From NCBI GenBank assembly GCA_963422465.1, contig OY730169.1, positions 4,898,001-4,962,000 on the forward strand: a stretch of DNA of 64,000 bases. Reading direction: 5' to 3'. This stretch comes from Lichina pygmaea (Eukaryota; Ascomycota; Lichinomycetes; Lichinales; Lichinaceae). The notes beneath the pieces are model-generated. The model did not search any database. It saw only the letters and a program-made list of their open reading frames with translations, and was not told the DNA's origin. Positions 33,187 to 45,992 of this stretch are shown here, piece by piece (the stretch's first letter is position 1; every line of letters begins with the position of its first letter). A program made the position numbers and the translations under genes.

Positions 33187-33569
33187 ATTCCAACTAAGCT
33201 CTGGGTAAAGCTAGAAGTATTTGTCTAGACTAGTGACCAGACCCTCTATCTAGACTTTCCTTGAGTGAAGAACTCTACTAGCTCCAGAGTCAGTCAGACT
33301 CTAACTATTCCTCTTATCCTGAGACTCTCTCTCTCTGGTTGTGGCTGGATTGCTGGTTGTTGAAGAAAAAGATCATGAGTCCCAAGATCACAACTTTTGA
33401 CAATCAGGTTTGATTCTCAAAGGTGATGGGTTTTCACCTTAAGGTTTGGGTGGGTCAGGACAGGATGTCGGCTGTTTTCCAGAACATATGACAAATTGCT
33501 GTCTTTACCAAAAGTGATGGTTCTTGAACAGCAAGGTTCTGGGAAGAGTTGGCTGTCCTGACATCATAT

Positions 33570-34087
33570 TGTAAGAGAGTGAGGCCTGGTGATGCCTGGT
33601 CAGAGCTGGGTCAGAGGCAACAGCTCTCTCTAGAGTTTTAGTATAGCAGTGTGGCAGGTAGAGAGAAGAAGGCAGTCCTGTGGACTCTAGGAGGCACTTC
33701 TAGAGATGTTGGGACTGAGTTGGGGCAGGGCCAGAAGTGCCTGCAGTGGATGTGTAGGTTTATTGATCACTGAGAATTCTAATCCTCAGTGAGAAGCTGC
33801 TAAGTAGAGCTGCTAAGCTAAGCAGATGACTAAGCACAGTCAGGTGACATGGGGTTGCTCAGTCACTTGTGACACTGGCATCTCCCCTCTCCAACATTGT
33901 CATGATGTTGCAATAGTCTCTGCTATAACCTCACTATAGCTCTTCTTAGTAGGTCACTCCTAATTCTGCCTGCCTAGCTAGAGTTTACCTCTAGCTAGGC
34001 TATTCTTTGTGCAAAGCACCACAAGAGCTATAGCTTTTGAATTGGTTCAAGTACAGAACAGTTGGTGATGTAGTCACTTTTGCTGAC
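33570..34087 (-). mobile_element. F2: second Copia-like 3' remnant, inverted relative to F1
   Basis: The LTR is 33570-33874 (305 bp, like F1) and the internal stub 33875-34087. It aligns with the reverse complement of about 27030-27545 over its whole length. It ends where LTR E begins. Confidence 0.65.
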
Positions 34088-34737
34088 TGTTACAACCCAG
34101 GAGGAACACAGTCCTTATATACTCACAGAGAGCAACAGACAGGATACTGAGTGGAAGTACCAAGCAGCACGACACAGAAGGAAATCACATGACTGTCAAG
34201 ACTGACCAGGTGTTGCTTGGCACAGTGTGTATATACATCAAGTACAAACTCTTCCCAGAACCGTTCTTCAAGGACCATCATTTTTGACAAACACCATAAT
34301 TTGTCATATGTTCTGGAAAACAGCTGAGTTCCTCTCTGAAACCACCCAAACCTTAAGGTGAAAAACCATCACCTTTGATAATCACACCTGTTTGTCAAAA
34401 GTTGTGATCTTGAATCCATGATCTTCTTCAACAACCAGCAATTTACCCACAACCAGAGAGAGAGTCTCAGGATAAGAGGAATAGTTAGAGTCTGACTGAC
34501 TCTGGAGCTAGCAGAGTCTTTGGCTCAAGGAAAGTCTAGATAGGGGGTCTGGTCCCTAGTCTAGGTTAATACTTCTAGCTTTGCCCAGAGCTTAGTTGGA
34601 AAAAGCTGCCCAGGAAAGTCTAGTCTTGGGGATTGGTCCCAGGACTAGATTATTACTGCTGGGAAACCAGGTGACTCTTCTTTCTGGCAGTGCTCTGCAG
34701 ACAGGAAACACCCAACCAGTGCCAAACAATCTCTAAC

Positions 34738-36128
34738 ATGGCTCCCAAGAAGAAAAAACCCACTTTTTCAGAAAGTAACACCAGAGCTACACCAGCTATA
34801 CTCTCCCAACCAGCTCCCAGTCTGGCTAGCACCCAGTCCAGCTCTCCTACCCCCCAACCAGCTTCTCAGAGTGACTACAAACTAGTAGACTCCTGGATCA
34901 AAACTCAACCAGTCCCAGAATCTATTCTGAAAAGCTGGGAAAATATCAAAAAGAACTCCTTCCCTACAGAAGCCCAGTCTAGCTCTACTGGCCTCACCAA
35001 CAGAATCTTCCAGAAGCTGGAGAATATCAACAAGTGGCTGGACAAACAAGAAGCCAAGCTATCATATGCCCAGGCTGTCCAAAAATCTATTGCAGCACAA
35101 ATCCCTCTACCTGCAAGAATTCTCAAAGAAGTTCTTGTACATCCTGATATCCAGCCACCTGACATAGCTAATAGAACTCACATCCAGCTTTTCCAGGCTC
35201 TTCAAGACAGACTACCCAGCCCCTACAACAAGCAGGTCAGAGCAGTAAGGAAACTTCCTTCAGGGGATATCCTTATTAACACAGAAAGCCAAGAGACTAA
35301 AGTCTTCCTAGAGAAAAACCCTGCCTGGGTATCAGCTATCTTCACAAAGGAAGCAACCATCCAGCCCAAGAGATTCCCAGTTCTGATCCATGGAGTCAGA
35401 ACAGAAGATATCCAACCTGAAGACCTGGAGAAAACCTGCCAGATAATCCAGAACAGCAACCTATCTCTGAGCAAGCAAATCACCATCCTGAGAGCCTACT
35501 GGTCTAAGAAGGCTATAGCTCAAAAGAAGCCAGTTACCTCTCTCCACCTGGATCTGGCTACCCCTGAACAAGCCAATCTTTTGATTGAGAGTGGGCTAGT
35601 GCTGGGGCACAGGATGCATGAAGCAGAACCTTTTCTGGCAGACACAGTTATTGCACAATGTTTCAAGTGCTTTGGCTATGGGCACCAAGCACACTTCTGC
35701 AAGAACAAAGCTGTGTGTGGTGCCTGTGGAGGCCAGTATGAAAGGAGAGCCTGCCAAGTTCCTGAACAGCTTCTCAAGCCAAAATACTGCAACTGCAGAG
35801 GAGCTCACCCAGCCTGGGCCAGTGTCTGTCCAGTACACCAGGAAGCAGCCAAGAAGGCAAGAGAAGCATGGAACACACACCCAGGAAAATATAAGATCCC
35901 AACAGCTACCTCTGTTCCAGCTCTACAACCCCCCCCAGTTATGTCTTTCCCTCTCTCTCAGTCTCTACCAGGGGGGAAAAACATAAAACAGCTGAGCCAA
36001 GCAGAAGCTCAGAGAGACTCAGAGGTGTACTCCAAGAAGTGCAAATTCTTTCTTCAAGATAAGCCAACTCTGGAGGAAAGCTACCAGCTAACTCCTTCAA
36101 GATCTTTGATACTGAGATGTCTGCATGA
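34738..36128 (+). pseudogene. L-b ORF1, frameshifted near its end
   Basis: The start MAPKKKKPTFSESN is at 34738. RRM-like and CCHC parts are as in L-a ORF1 (CFKCFGYGHQAHFC, CGACGG, YCNCRGAHPAWASVCP). A one-base loss at about 35977 (GGGGGGAAAAAAC in L-a, shorter here) throws the last 50 codons out of frame. The ATGA overlap with ORF2 is kept at 36125-36128. Confidence 0.82.
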
Positions 36129-38302
36129 AAGACACAAAGCTGACACTTCTCCAGTATAATGTGCAAAAAAGCCAATCAGTCCAAGAGCTACTGCTAGCAA
36201 CCTCAGCTCTCCAAGAGGTGGATATTATTGCACTTCAAGAGCCCTGGAAAAACCCTCACCTAGAAACAAGCACTTCAACTGTTTTCTCTTCCTTTCTTCC
36301 TCTCTACTGTTCAGAGATTGGCAGAAAACTTTTTCTTATTAATAAAAATCTGAAACTCTCTTCTCTTCATCCTACCTTCTGGAATAAAGACTTTGTTTCT
36401 CTTGAAATCTACTTGGAAAACTCTTCTACTTCTCTTTGAGTACATAATCTCTACTTCACCCCATCAAGTCAAGAAAACTACACAGAGGCATCAGAAGCTC
36501 TTCTCTGTTTACTCCAAAATGCTTTACAAGAACAAGAACAACATATTCTTCTCACAGACTCAAATCTTCACCACCCAGACTAGTCAAAGAAAAGAAGACT
36601 GTACTCTGAGACTGCAAATAAGTTTCAAGATCTAATGAAAGATTTAAATCTGGATTTAGCTATTGCACCTTTCACCCCTACCAGAGCAAGATCTCTTTCT
36701 GAAAAACCATGTTCTGCTATTGATCTGTCTTTTATTTCCTCTTCTGGCCTGCAACAACTCGAACCTCCATGTGGTGCAGGCTGGGAACCTCAGGGCAGTC
36801 GATGGCGGGCAGCTTCCCAGACTGCTCGTAGTCGCTGCACCGAGAGCTAATCAAGTCACCGGTTGAGCTGCTGGTGTTGCGGAGTGATAGGCCACTGGAG
36901 GTGTCGCGCAGGCACCCTGGATGCCCCCGTGAAACAGCTACAGCAGAACAGAGGACTGCAACCAAGCTTGGGAGAGGAAAACCACCTGACAGACAACTAC
37001 TGTGTACACTACAGCCTGAAGCCAGCCCCACAGCTGGTGGATGTGAAATCTAGGCGTCTGATAGGGCATCTCTGGAGTAGTCAAGAGGAGTTCTCATCAT
37101 GTCACCCTCCTAGCAGAGTCTCCAGCTAACGTGTGAGGATCTGCTAGGGGGGGAGTGGCCTTGGTACCATGGTGTTGTTAATCAAACAGGGACTATCTGT
37201 TAAAGAAGGAGAGTGGTCGTACAAGGAGATGTCACCACTCCAGTGCCTAAGGGCTGTGTGATAGCCAAAGTGCTGGCTTGATGGTTTTGCCTAAGGCCTT
37301 GCCACAAAATCTCTTTGTACAATCCACAATCTGGGGCCAGGGGACTGGGTTATCCAGTGGGCCAACAGGTGCAACCAGGGCCTCACAGGCGACAGCGGAC
37401 CAAGGAGAACTCCTCCCTACTTGGTTAGTAGGCTGGAAAGTTGGCCCTGCAGATGCTGGCACAGCCTGCAGGATCTGTAAGGTCTGCGAGGCATGGTCAG
37501 CCTTCATACGAGAGATCTGCGAAGGTAACACAAAACAGTTAACAACTGCGAGGCGTGGCATATAATGGCAGTGACGGAGGTAGGGCCTGGGCCTACTACA
37601 AGACTGTCTATATGGCCCGAGAGGACAGATGCGCATGCCAGTTCGTACAGAGTGCAGGCTTAGGCTGCAAACAACAAGCTCAGAGAGCAAACTACAGTTG
37701 GAGTGTGGGCTCTGGGCTGGTGACCCAGCGCTCCGAAGCAGGATCCCAGGGGTGAGCATGTACAGCAGAGTGCAAGAGACTTCGGGACTGTGGGAAAGCA
37801 TAGTAGAGACCCTGTGGAGGGGTGCCAACTCTACACTATGTTCTGGCATAGTACGACTGTAGCCCTCTTCTGGTGCATCTGCCCTGGGGTTTGCAGATGA
37901 TACAAATCTGCTTGCTTTTGGTCACTCCTTGAAAAGTAATCTTCTGAAGTTAAAGAACACACACCACAAATGTCTATCCTGGGCTGCAAGACATGGAATA
38001 GTCTTCCCACCTGAGAAATATAAAATACTTCATTTTTCCAGAAGAAGATCAGACAATCTTCAGCTCAAGCTCAGACTGGGGAATGTGATTCTCAAACCAA
38101 AAGAAGAAGTGTGAGTACTTGGAGTGTACCTAGATGCAAAGCTCCACTGGCACAAACACCAGAGGATTATTCTTCAAAAAGCACAGAAAGCACTCTCTTC
38201 TCTTTCTAGAACTTCCTATTCTACTTGGGGCTTTCCAGTTCACACATCATGTCTGGTGTACACTGCTATACTGAGATCTCTACTGAGCTATGCAGTGGGG
38301 AT
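36125..38302 (+). pseudogene. L-b ORF2 remnant with a replaced middle
   Basis: MKDTKLTLLQYNVQKSQSV opens the EEP domain; a TGG-to-TGA nonsense codon lies at 36437-36439. The frame leaves LINE sequence at about 36747, and LINE sequence returns at about 37864 in the reverse transcriptase just before LGFADDTNLLAFG. It then runs to GI(W) at 38302, where element D begins. Confidence 0.8.
36748..37863. other. Unrecognised 1.1-kb segment inside LINE L-b
   Basis: It has no similarity to any other LINE copy in the window, more CpG than the flanking LINE, and no recognisable domain. The longest frame (37247-37849, minus, 200 codons) shows no known family. Both junctions share CCTCTTCTGG, but this is native LINE sequence on each side, so it points to microhomology rather than a target duplication. 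Confidence 0.6.
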
Positions 38303-38604
38303 TGTGACAAGGCAATAGCAGAGCAGAACTCAAGCCTAACTGATTCGGTAACCTTGACCTGACTTGGCTTGAGACTTGAGACTTGGATTGATGTACAAGA
38401 CAAAAAACAAGGAAGGAAGAAAAAGAGAAAAGAAGAGAAGAAGCTGGGGGAGCAGGAGAAGTTCTTATAGGCAGAGGATCAGGCAACAGTGGAGCAAACA
38501 GGCAACAGTGCAGATGGAACTTTCCGGCAAGGTGCGTGCAGATGGAACTTCCCAGCAAGGTGTGTGACTTGTGCCAGATATGCAACTGGGCGAGAACTGT
38601 GACA
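38303..38604 (-). repeat. Element D 3' LTR
   Basis: 302 bp, TGTGACAAGG..CTGTGACA. Longer than its sisters because a stretch around GCAGATGGAACTT is duplicated. Confidence 0.88.
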
Positions 38605-41573
38605 TTACTCCCCTCCTTCACATGGCAAACTCCTGTGAGCCTCAGGCCACTTGTGGGTGTAGTTCCATGGCTGTAGTTTCCTTGGGTATTTCTCATGGAA
38701 ATTGTAGATAGTGTCTTTGGCAGTGTCAAGATGCTCAATAGGCTCTTCAGTGGCATCTTCAATTGGCTATCCGGACTATTTGACCAGGTACTTGAACTTC
38801 TGTCAAGATGTTGCTAGCTTGGAGTCAAGGATTTCTTCAACCTGGAACTCTTCATCTGTGTCTTGACCAATAACAGGGCCAGGGTGTTCATTTGATTGGC
38901 CAGAGATAGGATTAGCAGGTGTCAGACGTAGAAGGGAAACGTGAAAGACAGGGTAGATCTTGAGAGTGTGTGGAAGCTCTAGATAGCAGGCACAGCTTCT
39001 GACTGTCTTCAACACCTTGAATAGTCCAATCCACTTGTCATCAAGCTTTTTGCATGGGTGGTGTGTCCTGATGTTCTTGGTATTCAGCCAAACAAGATCT
39101 CCAGTTTGATAGGATGGTGACAGGACTTAATGCAAATTGGTGGTGTGAGCTTGAGCTTCCTGGGATAGTCAGAGTTCAGCTTACAACTGTTCCAGAATCT
39201 GTGTTATTTCTCCAGAGATTTCCATAGCATCTTGGTTGCAGGCTTCACTTGTGGGTGTGATGCTGAGCTGTGGATGGAACTCTTTGTTGGCAAAGAACAG
39301 TGACATGCCAGAGGAATTAGACTGGGAGTTGTTCTGTGTGAACTCTGCCAGAGGAAGCTATTGGACCCAGTCATCTTGGAGATAGTTGACATAGGATCTC
39401 AGGTAGTGTTCAAGCTTCTGATTATCTTGTTCTGTCTGACTATCTGTCTCTGGGTGGTGTTCTGAGGATAGTTATAGCATGACATCAAGATGGGCACAGA
39501 GTGCTTTCCAGAATAAGCTGACAAACTGACCTCCTCTGTCTGAGACAATACTCCTGGGTAAGCCATGGGTACAGACAACAAACTAGATGAACATCCAGAC
39601 AAGATGCAAGGTTGTCATCTCAGCACATAGCACAAAGTGGTGTTCTTTGGTGAGACAGTCAGTGATGACCCAGATATACTTGGCACCAGGGAAGCAGGCA
39701 TCTCTTGACTTGGGCAAGTCAGTAATGAAATCTATAGCCAGATCCTGCTAATGTTGCTGAGGCACAGGAAGAGACAGCAGCTCTCCTTGGTGATCATGGG
39801 CAGGCTTTGCTCAAGAGCAGACATGACAATTCCTGATGTACTGCTGTATGATGTTCACTATCTTTGGCCAATAGTACCAACAAGACAGAAGATTGTGGGT
39901 CTTGGCAATCCCAGTATAGCCAGCTATTGCTTGGTCATGGGCTTCTTGGAACAGGTGTAGGTGTAGCTTATTGTTCTCAGAGATCCAGAGTCAGTTCTTG
40001 TAGAAGAGACAGTCATTTTCCAAGCTGCAGTCTGAGAGAGACACTTCTTGACTGTGCCTGACACTATCCCTTAGTATCTGTGACACTGTTGCCACTGGAT
40101 CACCTTCAGCAAGGTTGTTATAGGTAGCTTGGATAATGTCTGAAAGAGGTGCAGTATCAGGTTCAGTGTCAACTGGTGCAGCTTCTGAACATCTCAGGAT
40201 CTGGATGGGCTTGACTTGAACCTCTGAATATGCAAGATTCTTGGGCTTGAGGACAACTTGCTCCATGAAGTCTTGACAGGGATCACTGTCTGACAGGAGG
40301 TCTTGGGAATGTTAAGTAAGAGCATCAGCCTTACACTGACTGCCTGGACAGTAGCTGATCTTGAAATTGAAGTGTGACAAGAACTTGCTCCAACAGGCTT
40401 GACAGTGGGAAAAGTACTTTGATGACATGAAGTACTCCAAGTTCTTATGATCAGAGATCACCTTGACAGGTTCTGGAGATCCTTCAAACTCTGCTTGCTA
40501 TTCTTCAAAGGCATGGACAATTGCCAGCAACTCTTTGTTGTAGATCTTGTAGTTGTATTCTGCCAGCAGGTGGTGGCGTGACAAGAAGGCAACAGGGTGT
40601 AGAACTCCTTCATAGTCTGGCTGTGACAGGACAGCACCAGAGACATAGTCAGAAGTGTCAGTCTCAACAACACACTCCTTCTCCAGATCAAAGTGCTACA
40701 GGATAGGTGCAGTGCTGAACGCCTTCTTGATACTTTCAAACAAGTGCTGCTCTGGGGTTTCCCACTTGAAGGCAACATTCTTCTTGGTCAGAGCTGTGAG
40801 CAGGGATGCAAGCTTGGCAAAGTCTTTGATGAACTGGTGGTAGAAGTTTGCAAAGGCAATGAAGCTCTGCACTTCCTTGAGACTGGCAGAAGGATTCCAC
40901 TCCTTGATGGTGTCAGTCTTGGCTGGGTCCATGCTCACAGATCTGGGTTGGCTATCTTCAGTGGCAGACTGAATGATGAGGCCAAAGTACTTGACTTGAT
41001 GCACTTCAAAGTTGTATTTGGAGATGTCAACTTGCAGGCTTGCATCTTGTAGTCGACTGAGAACAAGCTTGACATGCTTCTGGTGTTCCTTGAGTGTCTG
41101 ACTGTAGACAAGGATGTCATCCACATAGGCAGTGCCAAAGACATCAAGGATGTCAGGTCCCAAAACATCATTGATGTAGTTCTGGAATATGCTTGGAGTA
41201 TTGGCAAGACCAAAGAGTATAACAAGGTATTCGTAGAGGCCTGAGTGTGTGTGGAATGCAGTTTTCTATTCTTCACCTTCCTTCATCTGGATACAGTTGA
41301 AGGCACCAACAATGTCAAGCTTGGTGTACCACACAGCTTTGCAAAGCTGGTCCAACATCTCCTGGATCAGTGGCAGAGGGTAACAGTTCTTGATAGTGAT
41401 AGTGTTGAGTGCTCTGTAGTCTACACAGAAACACAATCCACCTCCTGGCTTCTTGACAAAAAGGACTGGTGCAGCAGCAGGTGATGAAGATGCTTGAATG
41501 AAGCTCTTGTTCAGGTTCTCTGTCAGGTACTTCTTGAGAACTTCAAGTTCTTCTCTGCTCATACTGTACAGAG

Positions 41574-42032
41574 TGTTAAGGTCTAGGCCGGAACAGTCTA
41601 GGTAAGCGAGGGAGAAGTGTTAGTCATACAGAACAACATCTGACTGATCTGGTGGACAAGCAAGAGCTAAGCGAGGAGCTTGTCTGGTGGACAAGCAGAA
41701 GCTAAGCAAGGAGCTTGTCCAGTGGACAAGCAGGAGCTAAGCAAGGAGCTTGTCTGGTGGACAAGCAGGAGCTAAGTGAGGAGCTTGTCCACGCAAAAGG
41801 ATGATACCCCTCGGAGAAGACTCCCCCCCTAGGGTATCTGTATAAAGACCACCCCAAGAGCCCAGAGGGATTAGCTTTCCAGGCTGAACACACATACACA
41901 CATCGTACTGAGACAATAGTACAGAGAGAGTTACTTATCTATCTATTTCTCTATCAAGTCCCTGTCTAGAATCCACCCTGCAAAGCAACAGACTGTACTG
42001 GTTTCTGTGTGAACCTGGCCTGGCCTTTAACA
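41574..42032 (+). repeat. Element C 5' LTR
   Basis: 459 bp, TGTTAAGGTC..CTTTAACA. It has four 35-bp units of the GGACAAGC..GAGCTTGTCC type at about 41650-41790; the 3' LTR has two. A TATAAA string is at about 41842. Confidence 0.9.
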
Positions 42033-44908
42033 GTTTCAGCCTCTAACATATAGGACACTGACTCAATACAATAGTGGATCCACAAAGCCCTACCCTTTCT
42101 CAGGCAGCTCAAGCCCAGGCTGCTCAGGCGGCTCAGGCCCAGACTGTCCAGGCAGCACCTATTGTTAACCTACCCCCAAAGTCTTTGAAGGTAGGTGCCC
42201 CAAAGAAGTACAATAGATCCAGGGGAGGACTGGAGTTGTTTTTCTCACAACTGAAGCTCTACTATGGGTTCAACACAGCCCAGTTTCTGACAGACCAGGA
42301 GAAGGTGCTATTTGCAGCCTTCTACCTGGAAGGACCAGCCTTCGCTTGGTTCAACATCTACTTAAGAGATTACCTAGACAATCAGGCAGACCCCAAGAAG
42401 TAAGAAGACAATACCTGACAGGTTATGGGAAGCTTGAAAATCTTTAAAACAGCTATAAGAAAGATGTTTGGGATCCTTGACAAGGAAAAGGATACAGAAT
42501 GAAAGCTCCAAGCACTGTGGCAAACTGGATTGGCATCAGAGTTCACAGTGAAGTTCCAACAACTAGCAGTGAGAACCCAGTGGGGGGACAGTGTACTAAC
42601 AGCACTATTCTACCAAGGCCTCAAGGAACAAGTCAAGGATGACATCACGCAAGGAGACTGACCAACCAAGCTCTACAAAATAATCAAGACTGCAGCTCGC
42701 ATCAATGACTGACAGTTCAAGAGAGAGCTTGAGAAGTGAGGCAAGCAGATGAAACTATAGGTGAAGAAAAAGCCAACACCTGCCAAAGATAACTACAGCT
42801 TGGTACCTATGGAAATCAATGTGGTGGAACTATGAAAGAAGAAGACACAGAAGTGTTACAACTGTCAGAAAGTGGGCTACCTTGCGGTGAACTGCAGGAG
42901 TAAGAAGAAGAACAAGAAGAGCAAAGAGAAGCAGTTGAACACTATGAGTGCCTGGAAAGGCAGGGAGACGGAGAAGCCCCAGAGAGCCCCCCAAGGCACA
43001 CTGCCCTACAATCACCCTGAGGTGGCACTCCTCAGAGAGGAGGACGACCTCTGACAACACACTGAAAAACTTGAGAATATACTTCAGCAAACCTTGGATT
43101 GACTCAACAAAGTCCAAAGGAAAGTTGACGGAATCCACTGGGAGGAAGACCTGATCTCCAAGTTTGACACAACCAGCTATATAGAGGAACAGGTTGACAA
43201 CAAGAAAGCCCAGCCACCACCAGTCCCTGACAAACCTGTCCTTTAACAACAGAATGCAACCCTATCAGAAATAGGGGAGACACAAGTGTCATGATGGGTT
43301 GACAATACCCTCAGTATCACACAGGTCAGAGACATCACCACACAAGTAGACCTACACCAGGCTACAACAGCAGCCTGCAGACAACTGTATTAGAAGGTAT
43401 GTGAAGACAACCACTGTAAGGAACACCTTCTAGAGAAAAGAAAGAAGATGTGGTTCCCAGAGTCCAAGGTGGAAGTGTGATGGAATATACACATCCAAAG
43501 GGTCAACCCTGAACAAGATGATTGCAACCAAGACCTGTGGGAACAATGCCTCACCACACAATGCAAACAACACGTGGTAGAGTGTCAGGCCCAGGGCCTA
43601 GGCAGCTTAAAAAACTAGCAGTGCTTTTCAAAACTGGGGTTGGAAGAGTAGGCAAGACAACACTCTGGGAGGAAGGAGTCAAGCTGAGCCTTGATGTGAC
43701 AGCCTGCAGCCTGCACTTTCACATCAAGATTAGAGTCAATAAGTGGTTGGCTAAGACCATGATTAACTCTGGTGCGACTGGCAACTTCATGTCAGAAAGC
43801 TTTGCCAGAAGAAACAAGGTTCCAGTCCAAGGCAAGAAAGACTCTTACCAATTGATGGTAGTGGACAGAACACCACTCTCTAAAGACAAGGGACAAGTGA
43901 TGAAGGAGACCAAGAGTCTGAGACTGAGTGTCCATGGCACAACAATCAGAACAGAGAAATTTGACTTGGTCTGAATACCACACAAAGTTATATTGGGACT
44001 TCCGTGGTTGGAAAAACAAAACTCAAGGATTGACTGGAAAAGAAGGCAACTAGTCTTTCCAGATAAGACACTGGTCAAGTCAGAACCAGGAGTGATGATT
44101 AAAGAAATCTCACTGACACAGTGGAAGAAATACCACCAGTGCAGGGAGGTCTGTGTGGCCTGGATGAAACCCTGAACACAACAACTTTGCACCACGCAAG
44201 ACACTGTGGGCAAGACTCAGGCACCGCAGTTGCCAAGTGAGTATAAAGAATACCAGAAGATGTTCGAAGAAACAGTGATCATGACACTACCAGAACATCA
44301 GGAGTGGGACCACAAGATTCCACTGGAAGACAGAAAAAAAACCCACACATAGCCCTATCTACACTCTGTCAGTGAAAGAGCTTGAGGCCCTGAGAGACTA
44401 CCTGGACAAGAACCTAGCGAAAGAGTTCATAAGACCTTCAACATCACCAGCTGGATACCTGATATTGTTTGTGCTAAAGAAAGATAGCAAACTTTGACTG
44501 TGTGTTGATTATCAGTGGCTAAATGTGATCACAGTGAAAAACCACTACCCACTACCATTGATATCAGAAATCCAAGACCAGATCCAAGAAGCCAAATAGT
44601 TTACCAAGTTTGATATTCAAGGTGCTTTCAACCTGGTTAGGATGAAAGACAGTGAGGAATGGAAGACAGCCTTTTGTACAAGGTACAGGCACTACAAGTA
44701 TACCATGATGCCATTCAGTCTTACGAATACACCAGCAACATTCCAATCACTTATTAACACTGTCCTCTGATAATACCTGGACATATTTGTCACTGCTTAC
44801 ATTGACAATATCTTGGTATACACCAATGGAACCTTGGAGGAGTATAAACAGCATGTCAAGAAGATCCTACATGCACTACAGAAAGCAGGCATGAGGTTAC
44901 ATCTTGAT

Positions 44909-45347
44909 TTTTTTTGATTTGATTTGATTCTTACACTGATTTGGCTGTTAAGCCATGCAGAACTTCTTGAAGGAATTTTTGTCTCTGGTAGACTTGACTC
45001 AGGAGCCTCACGTATTTACTGTACACCCTGTGGTTTGTAGTGTACGTACTGTGGGAAAACCCCAAACTCTGTAGGGGAAATAGGAAAACCACAGTAATGA
45101 GGGTTTGTGGATCTTGACAGATATTGGGTGAGCTATTTCTTGAGAGCTTTCATACATCTTGCGAGGAGTACATCTTAGACAAGTTCTATGAATCTCGGGG
45201 GTTTTTTGTGGCAGAATGTGGGGTGGGTCAGATTCGAACTGACAACTAGTTTAGTCAGGTTCTCCAGGTCTGACACCACTAGTTCCGGGTCATGGGTGCC
45301 ACGTAGTGGGAAACTCTCACCAGCTTCCCACTACACCATGCCACCCT
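44909..45347 (-). mobile_element. SINE copy 1 (tRNA-derived) in element C
   Basis: 439 bp, minus orientation, between copies of the 13-bp duplication GTTACATCTTGAT (44896-44908, 45348-45360). The tRNA-like head is at the right end and the A/T-rich tail at the left. Identical in layout to SINE copies 2 and 3. Confidence 0.93.
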
Positions 45348-45992
45348 GTTACATCTTGATAAAAGTGTTTTCCACACAAAAGAAGTAGAATATTTGGGGT
45401 TGATCCTGATAACAGAAGGAATCTGAATAGACAACACAAAGACAGCAGTAGTACAAGACTGGCCAACACCCAAAAACCTCAAAGAAGTTTATTTATTTAT
45501 TTGATTCTTACACTGGTAGTAGCTTTACAGCCATGCAGATCTTCTAGCTAATAGTGAACTCCTTCACAAAACCTTTGAAGAGATAAAAACTGAAGGCAGA
45601 GTGTGACTAGGGAATGTAACAAAAGGAATCTTGAAGTTTCTGGTAAGAGAAGAGAATCTAGGTATTGGGTTGGGAATAGTGGAGTTTGAAAGCTAGATTA
45701 AACTGGTTTAGTCTTTTCAAAGACATAAACCAGTACAAGAACTTCTGTAGTAGCTCTGGGTTTGAAATGATAGTGGTGAAGTCTTGGGGATTAAAAGAGA
45801 CTTGTTGTCTTTGTCTTGAATAAAGAGAGCATGAAGAGGTGATATATTTTGCAGTTTCTTCTACTTGGCCACACACACATAGTGGGGTAGGGAAGTCAGA
45901 AACTCCAGCTCTGAAAAGAAAACTTGCCAGACTAATTCTTCCAGTCCTGATTTGCAGTAGCAGACTTGCCTCAGCTTTCTGTAACTCTTTGT

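Larger units (their letters stand above)
27731..33555 (-). mobile_element. LINE L-a, nearly complete non-LTR retrotransposon
   Basis: A 12-bp target duplication, TCCTGACATCAT, at 27719-27730 and 33556-33567. The minus-strand 3' end is an A/T tail (AATAAAATAAAAAA type) at 27731. Two insertions lie inside, a solo LTR (27865-28137) and a LINE 3' fragment (32970-33186); without them the element is about 5.3 kb. It has a 5' UTR, an intact ORF1 and an ORF2 with three nonsense codons. CpG is almost absent. I place it near Tad/I-like fungal LINEs from EEP plus RT and the CCHC ORF1, without a tree. Confidence 0.92.

Noticed and set aside
37247-37849. 200-codon minus-strand frame inside the foreign segment
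   Set aside because: No recognisable domain and ordinary amino-acid noise; listed only as part of the unknown segment.
36738-37873. CCTCTTCTGG at both ends of the foreign segment as a target duplication
   Set aside because: Each copy is native LINE sequence at its own, different position, so it is microhomology.
44909-45347. tRNA-like sequences as functional tRNA genes
   Set aside because: The tRNA-like fold is oversized, occurs three times as part of a 430-440 bp unit with target duplications and an A-rich tail, so it is a SINE.
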